From the NCBI GenBank assembly GCA_035235625.1, contig CP141142.1, positions 30,142,995 to 30,206,994 on the forward strand: DNA of 64,000 nucleotides. The letters are read 5' to 3'. Source of the stretch: Saururus chinensis. Lineage: Eukaryota; Streptophyta; Magnoliopsida; Piperales; Saururaceae. Positions 1 through 11,349 of the stretch are shown piece after piece (the stretch's first letter is position 1; every line of letters begins with the position of its first letter). The position numbers were made by a program, and so were the translations under genes. The notes beneath the pieces were generated by a model that searched no databases, had not been told where the DNA came from, and was given only the letters and a program-made list of their open reading frames with translations.

Positions 1-412
1 GGCCCCGATGGTAGACCCTTGGACGGTCACAACACGTAATCACCAGATTCCTCAGGAAAATTAACGAGGAAGTTCAATCCCAGAAGGAGGAAATGATACA
101 ATCCTGGGAGGAAAAATTCAAGGTCGTATTGACACAATGTATTGTATACATGGAAAGCTGTATCGATATGAATGACAGTATTGATGACTATGGATACAGG
201 TACATGCCGATGATACGCTTGGTACGTGCCGAAACGGGCATAAACCATTTTATAAACATAAAAATTATTATAACTAATAATATATCATTATAATACTTCC
301 TTTAGTGCATAATAAGACCGTAGAATGTCATATCAACCAATACAGGTATTCTAAAATTAGTTCATTTGGAACCATATGCTATTATTCTCTCTGTCCCATA
401 CAAAGTATTGCT

Positions 413-487
413 CCCTCTTTCCCATATTAAGTGCTCTAAAATTAGTTTATTTTAAAACAAAATAATATGCTTAATATGAGTCAAAGT
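413..487. repeat. Decayed palindromic MITE (Stowaway-like)
   Basis: The two ends are imperfect inverted repeats: the left end reads ctccctctttcccatattaa and the right end reads inward as ctttgactcatattaag. The centre is AT-rich. The ctccctc...cccatattaa start resembles plant Stowaway-type MITE ends. No clean TA duplication is visible, so family assignment is an inference. Confidence 0.4.
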
Positions 488-744
488 TATATGTTTAAAT
501 AAATGCATAATTGTGGAGCACTATATGTAAAAAAATAATTATGTAAATTGTATGGACCTACCCATATTGATCTCATATAACTTTTAAAATATTGTTTTTA
601 ATATAACAAAAACTTAAACTTTCAAAGAATTTGGGTTTGAATTGTGTTTTTGTTTTTAAGAACAAAATTTTAAATTTTTTTCAAAGAAAAAGTTATTTTC
701 CAAATAAATAATATTTTTAAAATTAAAAAGTATTTTTTATACTA

Positions 745-890
745 TATTGATATGTATCGGCTGTATCAATATGGTATGACCGATACATATCAATTTTTGG
801 TGTGGGGTACCCATATTGGTCTCAACCAATATGGGGTACATATTGGTTGATATTGGGTCGTATCGACCGATACAGCCTTCCATGATAGTA
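745..890. repeat. Palindrome-rich repeat with gtatcgg/ccgatac motifs
   Basis: The stretch contains several mutually complementary copies of gtatcgg and ccgatac (near 752, 780, 868 and 876) around a centre with inverted catattgg/ccaatatg pairs. It looks like a small MITE or its remnant. Clear ends and a target duplication were not found. Confidence 0.35.
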
Positions 891-949
891 TGTCATGTTA
901 TCAATAATACTAATATATTGTTGATGATTTTAGGTCATAGATGTCTTCA

Positions 950-1519
950 GCCAACTTCTGGAGGAGCACAATATTAGATATCCCATACTTTATCCCAACT
1001 ATTTTTTCTGGAGATTTTCAATCCAGCCTACTACAATATTGGGATGCAACATGACAAGGAGGATATGCACCCCAAAATTATTGACAACTTGATGAAGAAG
1101 TTGAATGTTAACACTGAGAGTGGTTTCATTCTGATCTACGTCACCAATCATTTTCTTCTGCTAATTGCCCGATACAGGGAGAAGAGGTTTAGGTGGTATA
1201 ACCCACTAAAGGGTGACCACAAGCACCACTTTGCAGAGGTAGACCATATTTAGAAACATGTTGCCACATAAATGGAGAGGGTCCTACAAAGGGTGCAACA
1301 AAGTGGCCATTAACGAAGATCAAAAAAATCCCATATCAAGAGACAAATGAAGACTGTTTTGTGTTCCACATGTATTATGTAGCAAAGCTGGCCAGAGGAA
1401 TCCTTCAACCAGATTTTACCTAAATGGAGATCACAAATTTGGTCAGGCCTCATATTTGTGCGGCAATTCCTTGTGGGCAAATCGATCATGAATTCGATCT
1501 AGATTCGGATGAAATGTAA
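950..1519 (+). pseudogene. ULP1-like (C48) cysteine protease relic carried by a Mutator-like element
   Basis: Conceptual translation across frame breaks gives the C-terminal half of a Ulp1/SENP-type SUMO protease domain. The histidine segment NHFLLLIARYREKRF (about 1147-1190) is followed by WYNPL, where the family normally has an aspartate (WYDSL-like), so the catalytic Asp is replaced by Asn. After a frame break comes PYQETNEDCFVF (about 1332-1370), which holds the oxyanion Gln and the catalytic Cys. The frame then runs to a TAA at 1517-1519 with one internal stop. Plant Mutator-like elements that capture ULP genes (Kaonashi-type MULEs) are known, and a MURA relic lies on the opposite strand at 4.5-6.0 kb. 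The gene is broken and presumably inactive. Confidence 0.65.
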
Positions 1520-1598
1520 TATGTTTTTTCTGGGCCTCTATGAGATTGCTCAATTTATAAAGTTCACTCAATTGTTTTAATTTCATTCAATATCATGT

Positions 1599-1960
1599 AA
1601 TCTATGGTAGCCGATCGTGTAATCAACTACACGACTTTACATCAGTTGTGTAACTCCTAACACGAACTCATGCTTAGTCGTCTAACATTGGATACATATT
1701 GTGTAATTAGCACAAAGCATATATGTAAGTCATGTCACAATAACACGAAGACATGTTAAGTCGTCTAAGATAGGTTATAGCTCATGTAAACAACAACACA
1801 CCAAAACGTATTTCATGTCATCGATCATATGACTGTTCATTAGATCGTGTAATCTATGGTAGCCGATCCTGTAATCAACTACACGACTTGATGTATGTCA
1901 TGTTAGGATAAAGACGATCATCCAATTGGTCGTGTAATTCTGAAAACACGAAGATCATAC
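1599..1960. repeat. Cluster of cgtgt/acacg palindromes with a duplicated unit
   Basis: Short inverted repeats recur. The sequence cgtgtaatcaactacacg at 1616 is a hairpin with 6-bp arms, and related forms follow up to about 1955. A longer unit starting aatctatggtagccgatc occurs at 1599 and again at 1851 (252 bp apart), each running on into tgtaatcaactacacgactt. Similar motifs reappear at 4.1-4.3, 4.9 and 6.0 kb, which suggests subterminal or internal repeats of the same transposon. Confidence 0.6.
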
Positions 1961-1969
1961 ACCATCTTT

Positions 1970-4100
1970 CTCATAATACACATTATGCATGGAATCTTCA
2001 GCGTTTGTCTCCTGGAGGGTTTGTGTTACACCTAAGCTATTGATTCAACAAATTGAGGCAAAGCTTAGAGTTATATTACTTGGAAGTGCACAAGTGGGTG
2101 TAGTCTTACAAGGTCGAATCCACAAGGATTGCCTTTATGTGACTATCACAATGATTACAAATTAAGAGGAGTAAAGAAAGATTAAGAAAGAAAAAGTAGA
2201 AGAGTTTTGAGGTAATAAAGAGTTAAGAAATCAATAAGATAAAATACTAAGGTATTAAGGATCATTGTAACATCTAGTAATGTTCTTCATATATCATGTT
2301 ATCTCAGTTAGAATTGAACGGAGATTCTATTTAACCAAAAGATATGAACATTAAAAACAAAAATAAAGATAAAAATACTTTGGATAGATGAAGGATCAAT
2401 GAGAATTGTTTCTTCAAGAGTTTTATATATCAAAACTACAAAAGATCAAGAAAGAGAGCCTTCAAGAATCTTATGTGTTAAAATCACAAAGAAACAAGAA
2501 GATAAACAATATTAAATAACCATCACCTCAAATAATCAATACTTACTTAAAACCATCGATGAAACATGAATATCCATTTGATTATTACAGATTACCTCTA
2601 GCATTAGCTAAAGAGCTTAGAAAGCCATTAAAATCAAACTAAAAATCAAAAATACAAAAGAAGAGAAGAAAAATAGGAGAAGGGAGCTCTAAAAAGGAGG
2701 GGATGATGCATTTTTCACATCCACCCTTCTATTTATAAGAGTAGAAGGGGTTGCTTCAAAGGGGAAGGTCTAATTATATCCCTTAATTACATCCTGATTG
2801 TTTGCTTGATTGGTTACTTCTTTGGCAATGATTAGATTCTAAATCAATCAAATAAATCAATGATTTATTCAGTAAATAAGTATCTTTAAGTCTTCATTTA
2901 GTTATCCAATCAGCTTCATTATCTTTCCTTATGTATATTAATCACAACTAGTGAAATGATCCTCCATGTGTTAGCATCAAGTTAGTTAACTAGCTATCCC
3001 TTTGCATATCATCTTTGACCCATATATCTTCAGAATTATAAATTGCTTCCTGAAATAATGATTATAGATACAAAAGTCTTATTTCTAATTCCACCAGAAT
3101 CATATCAATCTGAATTTTATATGGAAAGGCATGACAGAAATACTAAAAATCTGTCAATCTGTCTGAAACAGCTTCTTCCCGATTTTGGTTCTCTTAATGC
3201 AAATTTGAAATCCAATGGGTCCACAAGGTTGTGTTCGTCCATTCCATGAATATTTAGACCATTAGGAGCCTATTTTTTACTTTTAGATAGCTTTAAGTAG
3301 TTGGTCTTTACTTCCTCTTCCACTTGGATCTTATTGAAGCCCATTTTGACATGTAAACACAACGGAGGCCCAATTCACCTATTCAAGATATAAATAGCCC
3401 AAATAAGAAATTAATTAATACAAAATAGGATTGTAATTTAATATTTGAAAACATTTAATTGAACATTATTTCAATGCATCAGTTTGTAGGCATTGCTCTA
3501 CCACCAACTACAAGGGAAGGTTTAGACACAGTCAATACAATAGACAATGAAAGTTGAATTTATCTTTAGAAGATCATACACCATGTGTCTCTTTGACCAT
3601 AGCCTGGCGAGCCATTAGGTAAATGCAATTAGACAATCGGGACATTAAAACAACTCTAGATTATGAGTCCACCTCCTTAGAGGTGGATGAGGACTACACC
3701 AGTCTACTCATCCACGTCTGAGGGTGATGAGCCATGATTGGGTGTTATTTCAATGTCCAGATGGCCCCCACATTTTTCCCTGATGACTTATCATGTTGTG
3801 CTCATGGAGACAGATGGTGTTTAATCCATCCCGGCGGTGAAGTTTTGTGGGCGAGCATTCTCCCAGTAGTGGGTGCCGAATGGTAACTTGATGTAACAGG
3901 GGGTGTTGATTTATAATTGCCTATTCGGAAATAGATGTGTTGAAAATTGGTGATGACTCCTTGCAAATTAGTGATTTGGACTTATGGAGGCTACGCTAGA
4001 AATTGGATTGACTCTTCGGTAAATAATGATGTCAAAAATTGGAGTCAATATTTAGACATTGTTTGTTTATTTAATGTTATGATCTTGTTATCGATATTCC
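1970..4100. other. No gene recognised; interior of the decayed MULE
   Basis: AT-rich DNA between the ULP1 relic and the transposase relic. It holds only short open frames with no recognisable motif. Whether it all belongs to the Mutator-like element or includes a later insertion cannot be decided from the sequence. Confidence 0.4.
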
Positions 4101-4104
4101 GACG

Positions 4105-4320
4105 TTAATGATATCGTGTAATTGGTGACACGTAGTGTAGGAAAAATATAATATTCATTGAAAGTCTTTTCTCATCATATAATTGGTAACATGTAAACCC
4201 TTTGGCCGTCTTTCGGATTACACAATATTTATACAACATAGAATGTTTACAAACAAAAAATCAAAATATCGTGTTATCGACATCACGATCCTTAACTAGG
4301 TTGTGCTATCGATAAGACAT
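4105..4320. repeat. Second cluster of cgtg...cacg palindromes
   Basis: Examples are tcgtgtaattggtgacacg at about 4113 and atcgtgttatcgacatcacg at about 4268. Related copies occur near 4905 (gttgtgttatcgaaaacacg) and near 6047-6085. They share the shape and core of the repeats at 1.6-1.96 kb and bracket the transposase relic. Confidence 0.5.
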
Positions 4321-4511
4321 TGCATAAACAAAATCATGTTTCTAAAAATAGGACTGTACAACAGCATTCCTCTAATCAGCTAAAAAGGGGGGAAGGCAAC
4401 CCCAATCAGCGTTTCTCTTCCTTATGCCATTTTCATACTCTTTTGTTTGTCCTCCTTCGGCTTGTACTTGGACCATCAGCCACATTCAGAGGGGTCTTAT
4501 TGTGTGCTGGT

Positions 4512-6000
4512 ACAACATGTGCGGTTGTGACCCAACCACCAGCATGCTCCACATTTGCATGGAGCTTTGACCTTTGGTTGCGATTATTCAGTTTTTCTGT
4601 GGACGCCCTTGCTGCTTGAGTGGGATAGGTAGGTTGAATGTAGGAAAAACTCTAGTCGGTGCCCACTAGTGCCTATCTATCGTTGGGTATAAAGGCTCTT
4701 GATATATCATTGTATATGTTTATGTGGAGTATAATTTTTCATAGTAGTCAGACACATAGAAGTGTTTATTATGATCAATTGATGCAATTGCATGTTTACA
4801 TGATAACCCTAGATGTTTAAACTTTTCACATATGCGGCTACATTCGACCAAATTGACAACATCATGTTTAATGAATATCATGTGAATGAGAACACGATAA
4901 CTGATCAATGTTGTGTTATCGAAAACACGACCCGTCAACATTATCCTTACTATCACAACTATTGTGTTTTTTAACAAATAAACTTGCACGAGATGAATTA
5001 TAATGTATGAACATACACACGATATTAATTGCATTTTACTTGGTGATATAGCGAGTTAACCTGGAATTTACACATTGACACTGACAATACATGCACATTC
5101 CTTGCTTCTTCTCTTCTGCTTTCGATGTGTTTACAGGCAAATGGGTTTAACTCTTCACTCATATTTTGTCCATATGTTTGATGTTTCTCAAAGAGTGCAA
5201 TTGTATGCTAAATTAACCGAGTTATAGGCATCGACCTAACTTTTTTGAACATTGCATTAACACTTTCAGATCTGTTTGAGCTAGGTATTCCATATCTTTT
5301 TCCTAGAAATGTAACATTGGCCCAGTGCTTTGAACCTATTTTATTTAGCCAAGCAAATGCTTTATGATTATGTTCTTTAATGTTATTCATTGTTTCGGCA
5401 TACACGTTCTACCTGAAAGTTTCAGATGCCAGATGGAGCTAGTTCTTTAAGTAGTTGTCTTTGAATCTATCCAACATATTTGTTGTCATGTGACAGATGC
5501 AATATCTATGGTGTGTAGAGGGAAAATATTATTTTACATCATTTGTTAAGCCCTTCATTCTAATAGAAACAATTATATCCAACTCGGCTGGGGGATCAGA
5601 AAACAGATTATTTCTAAGCAATTCAAGAAACTAGCTCCATGTTTTCTCATACTCATTCTTGACCACTACAAATGTGATGCATAGCATATTATTGTTCCCA
5701 TCTAGTGTAGTTGCTATCAATAGCTTAGTAGGATACTTTCCCTTCAAGAAAGTCGTATCTACCATTAGAAATGACCTCAATGTTGTTATGAAAGCTCTTG
5801 TAACCAGCCCAAACATCCAAAAGACTCTTTTAAAATCGTATCCCTTATAAGTTCGGGAACATCACATGATATAATTAGAACAACTATACTTTCTGGATTA
5901 ATCCTTTCTATCTAAATTATGTCTGCAGGAAGTATGCGATAGAATTCTTCTAGGACCCCATCTATTAAATCGGTCAGTTCTTTACCTGTAGGACCGAATA
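4512..6000 (-). pseudogene. MURA-type transposase relic of a Mutator-like element
   Basis: Read on the minus strand across several stops and frameshifts, the parts of a MULE transposase appear in order. About 5850-5631 holds VDTTFLKGKYPTKLL and TTLDGNNNMLCITFVVVKNE, the start of the DDE domain with its first Asp. About 5580-5520 holds VSIRMKGL, where the family has S-D-R, so the second catalytic Asp is lost. HRYCICHMTTN follows near 5505, then NRSESVNAMFKKVR (about 5270) with the Glu region. A SWIM-type zinc finger, CEKFKHLGLSCKHAIAS, lies near 4830. A zinc-knuckle-like CKCGACWWLGHNRTC lies near 4520-4575. Multiple in-frame stops make this a dead copy. It converges with the ULP1 relic at 950-1519. 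Confidence 0.8.
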
Positions 6001-6613
6001 TTAAATTATTAATATTCTAATATAAATTATATGACAAGTTAATATATCGTGTCCCAATAACACTACAAGATTCATAGTTGTGTTTTCATAAACCTGCATT
6101 GTACTATTTTTTTATTATCATATGAACGATTATAATTATTTTACACAATCTCTCTGAGATCTTTGAGATCTCATCTCTTTCGCTTACCAAAACGAGACCG
6201 AGATTCGAGATGGCAAACTATGACTCAGATTCTAACTATATTTGGGTCGGGTTGGATGTAGGGTTAAGTAGGTCAAATTTGGGTCGAGTAAACGGGTCGA
6301 GTTTGAATTTTCTCGACCCGATGTCAAGGTTTCAAAGGGACGTGAAACACGTAGGGCAGGGACCGGCGAAATTTGAACCCCGTTTCCGGACCCATGGAAT
6401 CCAACCTGAGCCCGTTGGTTCCGGGACTTGTCCCCTCCGACGCACGCGCGCACGCAGGCGCATGTGCCTCCGGGATCACCCTCTTCAATCGTCGTCGTCC
6501 AAATTAACGGCCGTCCTCCTCGTCACCGTCGCCGTCGCCGTCGCCTTCTCCCCCTCTCTCTCCTCCCCCTTCTTCCGTTGCTACTCCGGCCCTGTGCACG
6601 CTAGCACTGCTCA

Positions 6614-7382
6614 ATGAAAGGGGCTAACGAGCGCCAGGGTGCGCATAACTACGGTGCTGGTGCCGGCGCCGGCGCCGGCGCCAGGGAGGATTGCTGGAGC
6701 GAGGAGGCAACGGCCGCGCTGATCGAGGCGTGGGGCGACCGCTACCTACGCCTCTCCCGCGGTAACCTCCGCCAGTCCGACTGGCTCGACGTCGCCGACG
6801 CCGTCAACGCCAGCCTCTCCGCCGGTGGCGGGTTGGCCCGGCCCAGGACAGACTCACAGTGTAAGAACCGCATCGACACCCTCAAGAAGCGGTACAAGCT
6901 CGAGAAATCCCGGCCCGGCCGGTCGTCCTGGCCCTTCTTCCCCCTCCTCCGGGATCTTCTCGCCCCTTCTGCTTCTGACAAGAAGAAGCCACGCCGCTTC
7001 GTCTCCCCGGAGTCATCCGCCGACGGCGCCTCGTCGTCGTCGCCTTCGTCGGAGAACTCGATGGGGAGCCCGAGGGGACTGGTCGATCGGCCTCTTCCCG
7101 TGGTTCCAGTAGCGGCGATCAGCAGGAGAAGTAGGGGGAGGCGGAGGAGCGTGGCTGATGCGGATGAGAGGGGGGCGGCGATGAGGGGGCTGGCCAGGGC
7201 GGTGGCTCGGTTCGGGGATATCTACGAGCGGGTGGAGGGGGCGAAGCAGGAACAGATGGCGGAGCTGGAGCGGCAACGGATGAACTTTGCCAAAGAGCTG
7301 GAGTTTCAGAAGATGCAGATGCTGATGGAGGCCCAGCTCGAGCTGGAAAAGATGAAGCGGCCAAAGCACAGTTCCGCCTCCG
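6614..7382 (+). CDS. Trihelix transcription factor, SIP1/ASIL-like clade, exon 1
   Basis: This exon encodes 256 residues of a plant-specific trihelix DNA-binding protein, expected to act in the nucleus. An Ala/Gly-rich start (residues 15-23) precedes a trihelix domain at about 24-116. The domain has the three spaced tryptophans W28 (CWSEEA), W40 (IEAWGDRY) and W57 (SDWLDVA), then CKNRIDTLKKRYKLEK and a fourth amphipathic helix SWPFFPLLRDLL. Basic clusters KKKPRR (about 123-128) and RRSRGRRR could be nuclear localisation signals. The C-terminal 65 residues form a Glu/Met/Gln-rich coiled coil with RFGDIYERVE, typical of the SIP1 subgroup. The start ATG follows a pyrimidine-rich leader. The frame continues to a stop at 7423, but CG|gtgagt at 7382/7383 is a strong donor and the family usually ends soon after this point. 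The exon is GC-rich in AT-rich surroundings. Confidence 0.85.
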
Positions 7383-9341
7383 GTGAGTCTGTGCTTCAAT
7401 TTATGATCTTCTATTCCTTTTGATGCTTTGCTAACGTTCCTTAGTAGAATTTTGAGTTTCATTAGAGCTGATATGTCTGCCAAATGCCGATAACAATGGC
7501 TTTGGGCTTATGGTCTTATGGTGATAATGTTTAGTTCTATTATGATTTTCTAATTTTGTGCTATTGAGCTTGAGTAATGAATTTGATCTAGTAGGAACTT
7601 CTATCATAGGGTGGTAATTGGTAAATTGGTAAGCATTACAACTTAGGTAGAACTTTCACGCTGTCACAAGTTAGCTGTCTAAGGCAATGGTTAAGTATTA
7701 TTTTGTATGGTATCTAAGTTGGTGGCTTCATTTTGCTGATTAATTCTGCCACTTTTTTGTTAGGCTTGCTGGTTAAGTGTTAGTTTGCTGTTTTCTCTGT
7801 GAAGAGTGAGATCTTTATAGTATAATCGGAGAAAAATTAGTATCTCCACTAGATCCGTTTCTTGTCTTTAGAACTTATGACGATGTTGTATTTAGTCAAA
7901 AGAACTGCATGCCATTTGCATATCCTTACTGGCCGTACATATTAACTAGAAATTTAAACTTCCAATAATGCTTAACAGGATGATAAATTGATTTGAGTGT
8001 ACAGTGCAACTCCAGCGAGAGATGCATTACTGCCAGCAGTGTTTTATGAGTAGGCCCAACTTGGTTTGCATTGTTGGGACTCAAGTTGCCTTCTCCCTTG
8101 TTTACATTTTCCCATTAGCTGTCACGTAGAATGCTAGATAAGTACCAAGTTGGTGGGGGGGTGGTGTGGCTTGAAAAATGTTCGCTAGGTTTAGATTCAT
8201 GATGCTCTACTAGGGACGGTGTTTTATTTTTAGTAGTGCATACAGGTACATGAATGTCACAAGGAAAGGTCAAGGGTGAATTTTACTTTGTGCTGCATAT
8301 GATTAAGGCACATGAATGAAGAGGCCGGATATTTTATTGATAAGCTGCATACTGGATGAGTTATACTCAAGTAAAACATTAGATAGTATAATTGATTTTT
8401 TCTAAAGGAAAGATGCCTCTATAAGCCTAAGCAGTATAACTCAGGATTATATAATTGCCTCGGGAACTTTGTGAGAGTTAAAGGAAGCATGACTGCATCT
8501 GCACACAACTGAGATGGAACTTCCCTGTAAAGTGTGTTATGCTTGTTTTGCTGCTACTTTTCTGGGTATTACAAGAGAAATTTGATTGCCTTTTGCCTAT
8601 TTTTAACCATATTATTGTGTGCAGTATTTGCATGGATATGATCTCTATGGCATTCTAGTGTTCTATAGAAACCCACATGGTACTGTGCTGTGGCTGTGTC
8701 ATCACTCAAGCTCATCACTTCACTACGTGGATCATTGTGCTAGTACGTAAACATGAAAAATTCTGTTCAAGGATGAAACAGCTAAACATGGCAATATCCC
8801 TGCAATTAAGTAATTAATTTATTTAAGTATCAACGTTGTCACATTGCAACAACTTTTCCTAAGCAGTGTCATTAAGAGTTCTTGGACTAACATACGGCTT
8901 GAATTTATGCAACTTTGCTACATAACTGTTAATGATTGCACTGGTTGTAGGATAAGTCATGGTTTGCAGGAATGCCAGACACTAAAATCTACACTTTGTT
9001 ATTTACTTGATCTTTAGAAGAATAGTTTGTTCTTGTGAAAAGATATATTTTCATCCTTGCCTTAACCCATCATATACTTGTATATTTTCAATTTTAGATT
9101 TAAATATGTGCAGTAGCAAACTAAGCATTAATTTTTCCCTTTTGTGAATTTTAAATCAAGTTTTTTCATATGGAAAAACTCTTCAGGTTTCCAGTAATAC
9201 ATTTAGAGTTGACGGTAGCAATTAGATTCTTGGATTTGTCATCTGGTAGTGTCGACTCTAGCATGCTTTGGCAAGGCATATAATGATCCTGATGATGATG
9301 GTGATGGTCCTTCAGCTTTTTGCTTGCTAGAGGGTTGCATT

Positions 9342-9674
9342 CGTGGTTCACAATATCTTATCTGAGATATATCGGTATTGTCCACTTTACTGATATAAGA
9401 TATTGGGAAAAAACATATCTGAGGTATATCTGAGATATCTGCAAAATGTAGCAAATATTACTGATATCTTAGGGACCCCTTCCTGACCTCATCTGTGACA
9501 TTTTTTCCCACTTGTGAACCCCTTGCTGCAGTCCCTTCCTCCTATTTTTTACAAGGCCAGCAGGCTAGAACCAGTCATGCATCATTTGCCACAGATGCTG
9601 ATGACGTGTATGTATGTATGTATCCTAATCTTTGGGTCGCCAATATATCTCTGATAAAAGATATTGTGAACCAT
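9342..9674. mobile_element. MITE with about 30-bp TIRs and an 8-9-bp target duplication
   Basis: The left end cgtggttcacaatatctta matches the reverse complement of the right end, catggttcacaatatctttt, and both continue into atc-gagatatat. The flanks carry ggttgcatt on both sides (9333-9341 and 9675-9683). That duplication is 8 or 9 bp depending on where the terminal base is placed, so a hAT or Mutator-type origin is possible. It has no coding capacity and lies in the presumed trihelix intron. Confidence 0.8.
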
Positions 9675-10492
9675 GGTTGCATTAGGAAGAGCATCTAGTG
9701 TAAAGGTCTTGCCTTTCTATCTCATGTTGTGTGTTTTCCTCTATTTTAACTAGTTCAAGCAATTCAAATTATGAAATAGAATACATTCTAATAGGTTTTA
9801 CCATTTTGAATTAGATGAAGGGTAGAATGACTTCTCAGTGAGATCTTGATTTTGTGAAGGTTTTGAAATCTAACTAAGGGAAGATATCCGATTTCAATCT
9901 TTCTGCAAGAAATTGTTAAGATTTTGCCAAGTTGTTGGCACATCTCACTAAATCTCGCCTAATTACAAGCTTTCTTGTAAGTTCCCATTCCTCCATAAAT
10001 TTTGTATATGCTTACTTAGAAAGATTTCTTAGTCTTCCAAAAATCTCTTATCTCCACAAATCATGCATGTTGAAGAAACGGATTCCTTTCCAATATGTGA
10101 TTCATCTGAATTTCTACAAATCACTAGTGATGAAAATGATTTGATGTGGATCTGCCTTAAGACTTACGTCATAGTGATGAAAATGAAGAGAGGGGCGGGT
10201 TAGGGAAGAGAGATAAAGAAAATAGTAGAGAAAGGAGGGAAGTTTTGATAAACAGAACTTCCATATGCGAGAGAGAGACAGAGAGAACGAGATAAACAGG
10301 AGATTAACATTTAATCACTTCTCTTTTTCAACTGTTACTACTTCATATAGATATAAAATAACCTTAATCATGAATCAATCGGAAGTCCTTTACTTACCCC
10401 TTATACATTAAAAATACCCTTTATATCCATTTATTCTTCACTTACAAATGAATATAATTCCTTAACTACTCCTTAGAATGGTGGGGTACCCT

Positions 10493-10756
10493 TAGAGGTG
10501 GAAAAGGACCAGCCCCAGCCCTCATCTCCAAGGGAAGGCCTGCCATGGCCCTCAGGCGCGACATGTCGGCCCTTGGGCCGGTCCTTTTAAAAATTGGCCC
10601 ATAAGGCCTTATGGGCCAAGGCCCAATGGGCCAGGGCCAATTGCTTGGCCTACGGGCCCGAGGGCTGGGCCCAGTTGGGGCCAGGCCCAGAGCCTTAAAC
10701 CCCGGCACAGCCCCGCCCCGTCGCTTTATGGGGCCGGCCGGCCCTTGCCACCTCCA
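10493..10756. mobile_element. GC-rich hAT-type MITE
   Basis: The left end tagaggtggaaaaggaccag is an inverted match of the right end, which reads inward as tggaggtggcaagggccgg. The 8-bp flanks ggtaccct (10485-10492) and ggtaccca (10757-10764) differ at one base, as expected for a hAT target duplication. The interior is full of ggcc/gggcc palindromes, unlike the surrounding AT-rich DNA. Open frames inside it are compositional. Confidence 0.75.
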
Positions 10757-11111
10757 GGTACCCATCAATTTTCCTGTTCAAAAATGTTGTTGCATCTCAA
10801 TTGCCATAGATTATAGTTGCTGGATACTTGGTCAACTCTTTCTACAGGGCAAGTCTTTTTAAGGGAACAAGTGCTTCTCAATGCCAACGTTTTTTTTTTT
10901 TTTTTGACAACTTGTCAATGATCACTTGAAATATGAAAAGATGGATCTTCAGCTGTACAGACAATGTGATCTCATATACCAATATTCTCGTAAGATTTTG
11001 TGTAGAATGTATACTCTGGAGTTTAGTTGTGCATAGATTAGTGGAAAGACTAAGACAGTAAGGCTCAACATTGGATATAAAGGAATGAAGTCCTTGTTAA
11101 GTCCTAAAACT

Positions 11112-11349
11112 CTCTTGCTATGCATTTTACAACTCTCTAAAATGTAATTGGCATAGAGATACAGACCAATATTTCCAATTTATGCAACAATTTTCTCTTT
11201 TTGGGGCCCATGGAGATCTCACTGGTATTCTTCTTGCTATGTATTTTACAACTCTCTTAAAAGTAATTGGCATAGAGATACAAACCGATTTTGCTATTTA
11301 TGCGACAATTCTCTACTTTGTGGGCCCATTGGAGATCTCACCTATACCC
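11112..11349. repeat. Tandem duplication, unit 119 bp
   Basis: Two adjacent diverged copies share the order cttgctatg, ttttacaactctct, ggcatagagataca, atttatgc and ggagatctcac. The first copy starts at about 11112 and the second at about 11231. No coding function is seen. Confidence 0.75.

Noticed and set aside
4320..4619. 99-codon plus-strand open frame
   Set aside because: The minus strand of the same stretch encodes the zinc-knuckle end of the MURA relic, so the plus frame is a shadow.
6210..6617. 135-codon plus-strand frame just upstream of the trihelix gene
   Set aside because: It covers the promoter and leader, lacks motifs and ends at the trihelix start. The trihelix frame at 6614 carries the domain.
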